NCBI GenBank assembly: GCA_015847255.1
Contig: JADLZK010010445.1
Coordinates: 62,001 to 126,000, forward strand
Reading direction: 5' to 3'
Length of the DNA: 64,000 nucleotides
From: Hyparrhenia diplandra
Lineage: Eukaryota; Streptophyta; Magnoliopsida; Poales; Poaceae
The translations under genes were made by a program, and so were the position numbers. Positions 22,490 to 33,442 of this stretch are shown one piece after another (the first letter of the stretch is position 1; every line of letters begins with the position of its first letter). The notes beneath the pieces are model-generated. The model did no database searches. It was not told where the DNA came from and saw only the letters and a program-made list of their open reading frames with translations.

Positions 22490-22728
22490 TTTAAACAAAA
22501 GTTTCAAATACCTTTCAAATGGATTTCAAAATCCTTTTCAGTTTAAACAAAAATCACACATCACAATATAAATAATGCACCAACATGAATGCTCAATCAT
22601 GTTGCTACGCCCTATGATAAATTTTATTTTGTCAAAAATATTTATTTTCCTATATTTCATGAGCACAAAACTACACACACAAATCATTTTATGCTACTTT
22701 CAAAAATGCAAAAATTTGGGGTGTTACA
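22490..22728 (-). repeat. Right end segment of solo LTR D2
   Basis: Collinear with D1 2750-2983, for example ctatgataaattttatt and tatttcatgagcacaaaa, ending in GGTGTTACA. No gene. Confidence 0.75.
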
Positions 22729-22733
22729 GCATG

Positions 22734-25592
22734 AAATTTGGTAGAGATCATCATATATGAGTCCTCTAAGCGATGTCAAAATTTCAGCTCATTTGGACTT
22801 CATTTGATCAGTCAAATCAATCTCTCTACCAACTACTAAAGTCTGAAATGCAGTAAGTTTCAGATTAAGTCTTTCTTGGAGAAAAATCCATATATCCTAG
22901 AATACATGTCCACTATGCATGAAAATTGGTAGAGACCTTCATCTATGAGTTCTCTAACTGTTGTATAAAATTTAGCTCATTTGAACTCCATTTGGTCAGT
23001 CAAAGCATTGTTCTACCAAAAGTGTTCAAGTCTGAAATTGCATTGTTGAAGCTGACAGAAACTAACTCAAAACTGATTTTCTTCTGAACCGATTTTCATG
23101 CCAATTGTTCAGCAACAAGTAAAAGATATGTGTAGCATGCTCACAGAGTTTTAGGTCAAATCATCAGTGTTTGATCTTCCAAATTCATGCTTGAGGGCAG
23201 CCAACTCAGTTTTTCAATTTCTGGACAGATTTGATAATTCACTTCATTTCTCTTCTTCTTGTTCAGTCTTGAGATGAAATTGGCTGAAAATACTCACAAG
23301 ATATTATTTCCATTCAGTCCTCTCATCAATTCTTTTTATCTTGTGAATTCCTCCAATACAGCTCATCCAATCTCAATCTCAAACTTGAGTTTGCCTAATC
23401 TCAGATTTTGATTTCTTTGACCTCTAGCAAAAACTCATCTTTCTCTAGGTGAAGAGTAACCTTTAAGCTTGTGGTTTATCCAATTGCAGCACAACCTCCT
23501 TTTGATACTTTTCTCGTGAATTAGCTCAAACACAAGAGGTCATTAGTAACACAAGCACTAGTTTCTCATTTAGTAACCCTTTATATGTGGAATGCAAGTG
23601 GGTCACTAAATAGAGAAACCTCATAACATGGACTAAATCTCCCTTAAAGAATCATGCATATTCTTTTTAGTGGAATAAAGATGTGAATATGCATGGTTGG
23701 TCATTTAAGTCCAAAGGGTAGATTTAAGCCATATTATGGTGAGTGTCTAACATAGACAAATCAACTCCAAATCAACTAGAGAGAAAATACATCACATAAT
23801 CTTGGATAGATGACTTTCATATGATAGCACACTCCATTTGAGAAACATATTCTCATTCAATGAGACTATAAAAATCACTTAGAGAAGAGATTAGTCTCAC
23901 AACTCTAGTCATAGAGTAAATTCCCTTTGATAAGTGCTCTAAGTATTTGAATTTCTCACATAGCACTTTATTCATTTAAGAACTTGAGATTTTCACTCTA
24001 TGTCTAGGTCATGACAACAATAGAATATCGAAAATGAAATATGTATGCCAAGAGATACTCACAACCATTTATAGCATGTAGATGCCCATAATATGAGAAT
24101 GAGGATTTGGCAATCTACCATATGACAAGATTCCATGAAGTAGAAAGTTCTTGAGTTGTGAGTGATCAATGCCTTTGGTTTACTTGAGCATGATTCTTTA
24201 GGCTTGGCCTTTTTCAGATTTACTTATATTTCCCAATGTGAAAACCAAGACTCCAAATCCTTCAAACCAGCTCTTATTATGTATGAATGAAGAGAAACTT
24301 TCTTCAACTTGAGATTCTTGTTTTGAAGTCCACGGAGGAAGCTCAAGTCATCGTTGTTGCTTCATGAAGATGATCAATTCAATTCTAATCACACTTTCTT
24401 TCATGAACAACCAGCAAAGAATATCCTCAAGTGCTTCATTTACCTAAGTGGCTACATAAGACACAAAGGGGTAAATTTGAATCATAACTTGCACTTGAGA
24501 TTTAGATGTTACCACCCTTCTTGAATGTAATGAATGAGATGATATCTTCATCTTCACTTTGCTCATATGATAATTGTAGGCTTTGTCCATGTACTTTGGA
24601 GTGGGATCGATTCTTTCGCTGTGCGCACGACAGCGCGGCACCGCCGCTCTCGCAATGTTGCAATAGAGGTCCCAGATGCAGATGCACTACATCGAGTTGT
24701 CGACCGAATTTGGTGCAGCAACAACTTGAGGATCCTTCACTTCATTTGGTGAGATCATCTCAACGATTTAAGCTTCCTTAAGTGTCCATTCACCACCATT
24801 ATCAAGATTTGATCAGACCACCAAAATGGACCACTTCACCCAAAAACAGACCACTTTTTAGTGAAAATCAGAGCAGTGGAAGGACATTCATAACTTTTGA
24901 TTCCCAAAGGCTATGAAGGTCAATGAGCACTCGTTGGAAAGCTTATGAGGTCTAGTTTCCAATGCCACCAGTGCTGATCTGTTTGCAAACTCGGCTATGG
25001 CTACACACCAGTTTTAGTACAGACTGGTCAGAATGTCTCGCGATCGTCATATGGTCAACTTCAAGTGCAAAACTGTATCAATATACAATATTCCTTGGTA
25101 CATGCTGCACATGGTATGAAAGCTCATCAAGTTAACTTTCAAACCCAATAAACGGATTGTCATTTGCACTTCCCAAGATGGAGTTATGACCAGATCAATA
25201 CAGACTCGCACAGAGGACCAATCAGCAACACAAGGTGGCTCTTCCATATCTATAACATGAATAAGATCTTGCTCTACTAGAGAGCCATTAAAAGCATCAT
25301 ATGGCAAATGATTCATTTAAACTTTACACTCTAGCCACTCCTAATAATTCACAAACACATATATATATTTGTGAACTACTAGAGACTACACAAGTCAAAT
25401 GGCTAGCTAAGAAGGGTTAGGTACTAGTTACCGAGGTGAATATGAAGTTTCAGATATTTCCATTGATTCATCTTCGGGTCAACCATATAAGAGAATATAA
25501 TATGAATTGATTGATAGCTTGAGTGAATATTTTAAATTAGCTTGCTCAAGCACCCGAAGCTTCACATCACCTCCAAGTACCTACAACACTCA
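22734..25592 (-). other. 3' non-coding region of copia element C
   Basis: About 2.9 kb without a credible gene. It lies directly downstream of the C gag stop, where protease, integrase and RT would be in a complete copia element; none of their motifs can be found. It contains a divergent ~184-bp tandem repeat (22734-23020, beginning left of the D2 insertion at about 8189) and scattered older duplications. Short ORFs (24444-24781, 25047-25316) have no recognisable domain. I infer that C is a gag-only, non-autonomous element whose pol was replaced by this sequence. Confidence 0.5.
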
Positions 25593-27131
25593 TCAAGCAC
25601 AATTTGGTGGCACCCAAACTAAGTTGGGTCCATCAAGGTTAGTCACAAGAGACTTAGGCACCCAAATGGCCTTTGTGCTAGCACGTGGTGAACCAATCAC
25701 CTCTCTAGCACAAGTGTCATTTTTGGGCATCCTAAGCAAATTTGAATTAATTGACAAGTTGAGCTTAGGAGTGTTACCCATGGGACAATCCTTACTTAAA
25801 TGTCCCTTTCCTCTACATGAGTAGCATAGGCGGCTCTTGTTCTTGTTAGCCTTCTCTTTTTGCTTTTTGCTTGCTACCTTGTTGATGAGCCTCTTTCTTG
25901 ATGATGACAAGCCTTCACTTTTCTTGTTTGGACAAGAATTAATTTCATGTCCTTTCTCCTTGCACCCATAGCACTTCTTGCTTTTTGGAAGTGTGGCTTG
26001 GTCATCAACCTTGTTGGAACACGTAGAGGCAATGTGTCCCATGTTGGAGTACTTAGCATGAGCCATCTTATTCTTCTTTTGGATCTTGCGCATGCCCCTC
26101 CTTTCTTTCCTCAAGATGCAGTCTTTAACATAGTGACCCTCTTTCTTGCACTTGAAGCAAGTGATGAGAGTCTTCGGTTGTTGTTGCACCTTGATGGTCT
26201 TGGAAGCCTTGTTGTCTTACCTTGGCATCTTTGTCATGAGCTTAGCTTGATCAGGAAACATATTGGTAGCCTTCCTATTTTTGTGGGGCGCGGCACTGCC
26301 GCTCTTGGGGTGCGGCACTACCGCGGTCTGTGCAGGCTGAACTGTACCAATATGTTCCTTCATCTCAAACTTCACACTTTGAGAGTCATTGACCATTTTC
26401 TTATCTTCCTTTGTGTGTCCAAGCTCACCTTTGATCATCTCATTTAGCCTTGTAATCTCCTTTCTCATAGCTTTTGCCATGAGACACACATGAGATGTGG
26501 CATAGAGAGTTGTGCCTCTAGGTGAGGTGGATTCATCATTTGGCCTCCACCGATCACAAGCTTCTTCTTCCTTCAAAATGTTAGTCTCACAAGAACTAGA
26601 GGAAGTAGAAGTACCACATGTAAAAATATTGTTCTCACCAACCATTTCATTACCATCCATTAAGTCATGTGTTGGTGAGGAAGTGGATGTGGCATGATCA
26701 ATTATGCCTTTTGGAAGAATCACTTGGGGCTCATCATGTGTTGGTGAAGTTGAGCACTCCTCAAGTGGTTCCTCCAATGAGAGGCTGCTCTCATCACACT
26801 TGGACTTGCCATATCTGTCTTTGAGTGCGGTCCAAATGAGGTGAGCATCATCAAGAGGTTCACCATCTCCAAAAACGACGGCATCTAATACATCTTCACT
26901 CAAAGCACTAAATAAAATGTTAGCGACTTGAGCATTGTATTGTAAGCATTTCACTTCCTCTCTAGATAGATATTTTAAATCATCACTAGGAGGTGAAATG
27001 CTCACATCTACAATCTGCTCTACATGAGGACCCATGGCCCTAAAAATATCAAGTACGAAGAGAGACCAAGATGCATAGTTTGAGCCATCGAAAAGTAAAA
27101 GTTCTAGAGATACCTCGTCACTTGTCGACAT
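25593..27131 (-). pseudogene. Gag polyprotein of copia element C (one premature stop)
   Basis: Minus-strand ORF of about 513 codons from the ATG at 27131. The N-terminal region (LLFDGSNYASWSLFVLDIFRAMG ... LIWTALKDRYG, about residues 10-110) is the copia gag fold. The C-terminal third carries CCHC knuckles CFKCKKEGHYVKDC, CYGCKEKGHEINSC and CYSCRGKGHLSKDC, plus a fourth (GHIASTC) that has lost its first cysteine. The tail IWVPKSLVTNL...LVWVPP matches the gag tail of the copia element at 39471-41502, so the two are related Sirevirus-type gags. A single TAA at 26214-26216 interrupts the frame between the two halves. The gag ends with its own stop, and no pol follows. Confidence 0.85.
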
Positions 27132-27170
27132 CTTTCTCTCAAGGCGGTTAAGCCCGAAATTGAGAGCCTA

Positions 27171-27182
27171 GCTTTGATACCA
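27171..27182 (-). other. Primer-binding site of copia element C (initiator tRNA-Met)
   Basis: The minus strand reads TGGTATCAAAGC two bases after the LTR end, differing by one base from the usual copia PBS TGGTATCAGAGC. Confidence 0.85.
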
Positions 27183-27184
27183 CT

Positions 27185-30100
27185 TGTAAGGACCTTGATG
27201 TCGCCTAGGAGGCCTAGAGGGGGGGTGAATAGGCCTGTACCTTAAAATCACCTGTAAAAACTCAACTCAAGCAGTTTTCAGAAAATCGCGCGGCACTGCC
27301 TCGCCTGGCAGACAAACACAAACTGCAGTTTGAAATCTAAGCAACAAAACTTAGATTGGGTGAATTTCCCAAGTTCCTGCACACAAATATATCACATATA
27401 TCCAATAGAAAGTGCTAGGAACTCAACAACAAAGTAGATCGGGACAAACCCTAGCTCACAAGAATATATATGCAAGAATGTAAAAAGCACACGTGAGACA
27501 AGGATTTTTCCCGTGGTTCACCGTCACCACAAAGGCTGGGTTATGTCCACGTTGTTGAGGTATCCATAAAAGGATTGGGATTCACCACAAAGGTTGTCCC
27601 TTCCCTCGTTCTCAAGTCAAGGGAGTGAACCCTTGAGATGTGGGGTGATTTTCTTGATTTTGAGTGAGGTTACAAACCTCCCAAGGCTGCCACACGAAGG
27701 GGCAGCTCAAGGGCGACAGCGTAGCAGGCTAGGAGCAAGCTCCAAGAGTAAAGAACCCTAGCACACCGGCCAAACGTGAACCAAATGCTCTTTCAAGATG
27801 GGGAAGTAGTAGATCCGGTCTCCACAAGCAGTTTCCCCTCTTTTCCCTCAAGTTTTGATGGTGGGAATCGATATCTCACTTGGGGAGTGGAGGAGGAGCA
27901 ACAATGGAGGGGAGAGAGAGAGAGAGAGAGAGCAAGAGGTCTGTTCTCTTGTGCCTTTTCGCGAGGTGGAAGAAGAAGTGACTAGAGTACCGTTGGAGGA
28001 GGGTAGAGAGGGTATTTATACCCGGACGGACCCCAACGGTCATTTTAAGTGCGGCATTGCCTCACTTATCTTGCACCTTTTGCCGGCCTGCCGGTAACAA
28101 ACAAAGTGTAAAACTTAGTTTTGGATGGCTGTTTTGGCTTGGAGTGATGTTTTTGGCTGAGCTGGAGGTTTGAGCATTTAGTTCATATGTAGCCAAGGGT
28201 TCTAGGATCCCTCTTAATAGTACGGCATGTCCTAAACTCAAGATTCAAAATATAAATAAATTTAAACCTCCATGAGTTCAGGTTGCCATCCATTGCACTT
28301 GAGAGGTTCCATCAACCTGTACATCATCCTCTATTATCTTTGTCTCATCTCTTAGAGCAAATATACCTTGAGCATGTGACTTGAACCATTTCCACAAATA
28401 TGAGTTCAACTTATGGCTTCAAGTCACTCCTATTAATGATTTGATCCTCAACACAATATGACTCATCATGGCTTGATTAGTTCCTCGACTAAATGCAAGT
28501 ACTCTCTTCTTCACCTTAGCCATGGTACCTCAGTCCCAAGCCATCGCTTGCCCTTCACCTTCGCTTAGTACCTCGAAGCCCTTTCCTTGCTATCTTCGCC
28601 TTATCAAGGCATATTCAAGTCACATCACATTAAGCATCCATTTTATGATCATTTCTTCAACACTTTGATCCTTGCTTGATTATCTTGTAGATATAGATGT
28701 TGAGACCAATCAAGCTTCGGTTTGACTCACATAGAGACATACATGGATCAACATCAATATGGTCAAGCCAATTCACGGTTCCTTATATTCTATCCATTTT
28801 GGCTTGACACTCCAAACACCTACATCAATCTTCCATTCATGGAAAGCGAGCCATTATAGAGACCGATCCAAGATCATCAACCCATGTCTCATTTGTCATT
28901 TGCCAAGTATGCTTGCTTTCACATGATGCTATGATATCCCACAATATATAAGCCATTTCATTGATTCCATTTGCATTGTTGTCTTTTGCTTGAACTAGAT
29001 TGTTTCCATAATCTTCCAATACAACAATACACAATTTGGCTTTGCTTCCATACTATGTAGAATACCATCAAGTTTGCTTGTTGAATCTTGAATATACTTG
29101 TTACTACATGTTGGTATTTGTTAAGCCTACAGAAATAATTAATAATCCGCAAGCGCACGGATACTAGTGAGCATTTCACCCAGGTCAGGGTTTTAAATAT
29201 CGAATCCACAGGGAGGATGGTGTGCGGAATAATTGAGGCATATAACTAATCCCTGAGTGTCAATCAAGGATGAAAAAGATCAAGAGGTAAGAAGATTCCT
29301 ATGGTTGTCTAGTTCTCCTTCTTGTAAGTTATGTTGACATTGATCTTAAAGGGATCGTACTCAAGGGAAAGTAAGGTTGAAACTTACCATTCCCCCAGCA
29401 CTTAGATCCTACATGTCCTATCTACGGGATGTGGAATACAAAGGACTCAATGGTACTTTGTCACTACCATGATCTACCATGCTCCGGCAGGTAGGGGGCA
29501 CTCATAAGTAACTTTGATCTAGGCACCACGCCTACACCTAAGTAAACCCCTCTAATCTATAGATTCCCATAGATTAGAGTACTCAAAGAGTTATGAACAT
29601 TAAGAAAAATACTAACACTGAAGATAATATGATACTTACTCAAATAAGTAGTTGATCCACCATAGAAGTCTTAGGATCAAGTGCCATAAAGCTTTTGATC
29701 CCGAGGTACAAGCGTAGAGGAGTCACCAACATGTCCGGTGCTTCCCCTTCTTCTCCTCCACTCACTCTTTTTGCTCTCAAGAATAGATCTAAAACTTGAT
29801 TAGAGTTCTAGATCTAATCTCTCAACTTGATATTCACTCATGATTAGATCCGATTAGATAGATCTAATCTACTTCTAATCCACTTCTAATGATATGTCTA
29901 ATTAAGCTCTAATTACATGTCTAATTCTACTTCACTAATCCCTTAGAGAGAGTTGATCCATTCAAGGGACCCATCTACTACTAAGAGTTAATGAGATAGA
30001 ATAAGATAGTAATGAAATTAGGGTTTAACCCTGGGGGCAGGGGGTCTTCTTATATAGTCCTTGGAGATGAACGTGAACCCTTGGATCAAACCGACCTTGG

Positions 30101-30641
30101 CAACGGTGTAGATGCAACCTCAATGTCGGTGGTAAACCGCCATAGAAAGGGGAGTATGACAGGTGGGTCCCACCTGGCGGCCGCCAGTGTACGGGTTGGC
30201 GGGTGCCAGGCCATGGTGGGCCCCGCCGGGCGTCGCCTCCTTCTTGGTGTATTACGGTGTCTTCTAGAATGTTTTAGTCCATATAATTCGGGTTGAATTA
30301 ATTCACGACCAAGTCTTGTCATCATAGGTCTTGTATATTCCGGAACTTTCTCCATTATTCTCTGCATTTTCCTATTAAGTCCCTGAAAATATATAAATCA
30401 CCAAAACTTGTGGAATTATGTTAGTTATACCCCTAGACTTATGTTGATATTCAAATTGAGCCCTTATTTCATGTTAGTTGACTAGAAATTTTATGCTATA
30501 ACAGGTGTCAACACTACACAATCCACAAGTATATATGCAATAGACTCAGTTTCCTGTTCAACACTTAGCAAACTTATTAGACCTTTAATTATGTTGGCAT
30601 TCAATTCACCAAAACCCACAAAAGGGCTAGATGCACTTTCA
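27185..30641 (-). mobile_element. 5' LTR of copia element C, interrupted by a solo LTR
   Basis: Begins TGTAAGGACC at the PBS side and ends GCACTTTCA at 30641. Without the inserted solo LTR (29109-30513 and one target copy) it is about 2.05 kb. The right end on the minus strand (TGAAAGTGCATCTAG...) and the gaggggggtgaata block near 27220 are typical of Sirevirus-like LTRs. A TATAAATA box lies on the minus strand near 28013, with a GC-rich patch (gtgcggcattgcc) just upstream. A microsatellite (ga)n lies at 27914-27934. Confidence 0.7.
29109..30513 (-). mobile_element. Solo LTR of family H
   Basis: A 1405-bp LTR from TGTTGGTATTTG to ATAACAGGTGTCAACA with a perfect 5-bp duplication ctaca (29104-29108, 30514-30518). 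No internal sequence. It is collinear with the H LTR at 5472-6917, including the cttatatagtcc TATA region (about 30050) and the tgttagttatacccctagac end block. Confidence 0.9.
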
Positions 30642-31122
30642 GTTAGTTCTATCGTGAATGAGCAGAGAGGAAGAAGGTGACCGTTGGGGGTAGAAAAGGA
30701 AAGTATAAATACTTCCCTCCCCAATGGTCAGATCATGAGCGGCACCGCCGCATGAATGATCGATCGCTAAGACCGCCGCTCAGGCTTAGTCAGATGAAGT
30801 GTGGAAGGAATTTGATGAGTGACTAAGTCTGGAGCTAGAGGTTGTATGGTGTGAAAATGAGCACTTGGTTGCACGCTTTGACACAGTGGTTCTAATCCCT
30901 CTTAATAGTACGGCGTGTCCTATACTCAAATTAAAAACATATAATAAATATAAACCTCCTTTCTTGAAGTACCAGCTGTAAAACAAATCGGGGTACTCCT
31001 TCTTTAGGTTTGCAATGTCCTCTTGGCTTATTACCTGCTTGTAAACTTGATAAATCTCATTAGTCCTCTAGTTAGATTGTCATCAACGCCAAAACCCACA
31101 TTAGAGGTTGATTGCACTTACA
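30642..31122 (-). mobile_element. Older LTR fragment related to copia element C
   Basis: Resembles part of the C LTR: the TATA region with a GC patch (gagcggcaccgccgc near 30738 against gtgcggcattgcc near 28050) and ccctcttaatagtacggcgtgtcc (30897) against 28211. It ends TTGCACTTACA at 31122, a clean LTR end. C appears to have inserted into it, as 30642 starts abruptly. Confidence 0.6.
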
Positions 31123-33442
31123 ATAACTGATGCTCTTCACTGATTAGCACCGAATGACAATTTCATCAACCTTATTTTCACTTGCATCTATACTCCTAAT
31201 TTTTCTATGCTTGTTAATGATGAACCCTCAGAGGATTTCTCTTCGCAAAGAGGTCTTAGACATGGCTGCCCTCTCTCTCCCTACCTTTTTGTAATTGCTG
31301 TTAGTGAGTTATCTATCAGATTGCAGGAGAACCTATAAAGTAATAATCTTATAGGGGTGTCTCTAGGTATAGGGTTCCCACCAATACACTCACTTCTTTT
31401 TGAATATGATCTGATCCTATGTGGCAAGGCAGGAAGCACAACAAATCAAATCCACTCTCCATGACACGCAATCACTTAGGTCGGACACCTAATCTTCTCA
31501 AGTCTTCCATATACTTCAAGTAAAAAAAATTTGCCCCATAACATTAGAAGTAGCATAAAAGCTATTTTCCCTATTCAAGATTTATAGCCTAACACTTTAC
31601 ACTTAGGCCACCCTATGATTTTCAGTCACAAGGACAAAAACACAGCCTATAACTTCATTTATAGTAAGTTTTTTACAAATTTTGGGACCATGAAAGCTAA
31701 TGTGTTAAACTATGCAGAAAGGCTTCTGTATATTAAATCGGTGCTCTATTCTATCCCTATCTATTATATGTCTACTGTTCTTTTCTCTAACACTTTCATT
31801 GAAAAAAATTAACACTATCATCAAGAGATTTTGGTGGGCAGGTGTGCAGGAGGAGAATGACACTAGCCTTATTGCCTACCGCTTGTGGGAAGACATTTAT
31901 AAATCTAAAGAAGAAGGAGGCCTAGGGATAAGAGACCTTCAAAATAGTAAACAAAAGTCTTATTATACAATCTGGTTGGAATGTTGCTACTCATAAAAAT
32001 TGCTTTCTTTTCGATGTTTTAAAAGCTAAATATCACCCTCATTCCTCCGTTTGACTGCACCTAACAATGTCACCAAATCCATCTATTGGTCTTTTGTCCT
32101 GCAGGTTTGTCACCATCTAATCTCAAATTGTACTTATCAGATACATGCAGGAAATACTTCGATATGGTCAGAGCCTTGGGCATCGATTTGGGAGAATATC
32201 CCCAACCACCTCTTGTTGTGGGTTGTTAACCCCCTCTCCCCTCAAAAGTCTCGAACTTGTGGATTCCGGGAACTCATATGTGGAACCAGGATCTACTCTC
32301 CTCCACCTTTTCCAATCTATTCGGGTTGTCTTGCCGGATCGGAAGGACATTCTTAGGTGGACTCGGCGACAAATGGACTCTGTACCTCTAAGGCTATCTA
32401 CAATACCTTAGCAGTCCAAGGTACCGTAGTCTACCATCCCAAGGGTCTAGAAGCATATCTCTTAATGCAAACCTCATCCTATAGAAGGTATGTAAAAGTA
32501 TGGTAATTCCTCCTCTCATTAAAACTTTTGCTTGGAGACTGATTAGGAGAGCTCTAGCCACCTGGGGAGCGTGTAGGTAGCCTCTCAACTCATATTGATA
32601 AACATTGCTCTTACTGTGGTCATGTTGAAAATGATGTCCATTTATTTTTCAAATGTGACCTCTCCTCTCAAGTCTGGGCTACTTTCACTCCTCCTCTCCC
32701 CACTCATATTTTTGTCAACAGGAAGACAGAGTTCAATCAACTTTACCTCCTTTAATTACTCCAAACCCCTCTGATGACATCTTATGCAAAGTTTTATTTC
32801 ATTTATGGTATATTTGGAAAGCTCAAAATGACCATCACTTTCAAAGAGAAACATGGACTTCCTTTTAGGTCTGCAAGGCGCCGAGGCTCATAGGAAAAAT
32901 TACTCACAAACATTGTAGGAAGACGATCGACAAGGCGATGCCCGACAATTCCAAGCCCTTCGCCTCTCATGCGGCCGCCTCAAGTGCAGTCATCGGTGGA
33001 CACTCCCTTACCCGATCAGTAGCCTAATGCTTTATAGGTAGGTACATCTGAACCACCACAAAAACACCAACATCAGCAACCTGTTCTAGCCCACAACATC
33101 ACTTCCACCATGGACCACTGGCACGACAGTACCTTGTTGCATTCCCATCTTCTTTGCGGGGAGTAAGATGCTACTTAGACGCTTCTATCTCCCTAGAAAT
33201 CCCCGGCATCCGGCCCAAGGCAAGCAGGACTAGGCATCTTCATCGTCAACATAGATGTGGTTCCTCCCCTCAACATGTTTATCAAGGCAGGTATGCAGGA
33301 GGCATCTTCGGTCATCATGGCAGAGTCAGCAGGTCTTGCTCTAGCAGTCTCCATACTTAAAAGGATGAATATAGCATATGCAAACCTCTTTGTTGATAAC
33401 AAGCTCTTAGTTGACTACAACAATGCTAAAGGCCACTCCAAT
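31123..33442 (+). pseudogene. LINE retrotransposon, RT to RNase H (5' part before insertion)
   Basis: Plus-strand remains of an L1-type ORF2. RT block: QRGLRHGCPLSPYLFVIAV (31240-31300), then the catalytic block reading LLFEYDLILCG (31385-31420) in place of the usual FADD. Then RT C-terminal conserved blocks ILNRC...SIPIYYMST (31690-31790), IKRFWWAGVQEEN, and EEGGLGIRDL (31820-31960). zf-RVT: HCSYCGHVENDVHLFFKC (32600-32660). RNase H: QEASSVIMAESAGLALAVSILKRMN and VDNKLLVDY (33295-33420). Many stops and frame changes make it long dead. The RNase H stops at the target copy ccaat (33438-33442), and the rest resumes at 61346. Confidence 0.8.

Larger units (their letters stand above)
8250..22728 (-). 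mobile_element. Solo LTR of family D (copy D2), interrupted by element E and a Helitron
   Basis: The repeat begins TGTAACACCC at 8250 and ends GGGTGTTACA at 22728. It is flanked by a perfect 5-bp duplication gcatg (8245-8249 and 22729-22733). Removing E (9597-18378 plus one target copy) and the Helitron (19879-22489) leaves about 3.08 kb in three blocks: 8250-9596, 18384-19878 and 22490-22728. These blocks are collinear with D1 (1-2983). TG...CA ends with a 5-bp duplication point to an LTR, and the lack of any internal region makes it a solo LTR. A TATAAATA box lies on the minus strand near 19610. Confidence 0.8.

Noticed and set aside
8250..22728. Family D as a DNA transposon with TGTAACACCC terminal inverted repeats
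   Set aside because: TG...CA ends, a 5-bp duplication, a TATA box and the absence of a transposase fit a solo LTR better; the short inverted ends are normal for LTRs.
24444..24781. Overlapping ORFs of 61-91 residues on both strands
   Set aside because: No recognisable domain, opposite-strand overlap and location in the non-coding region of element C.
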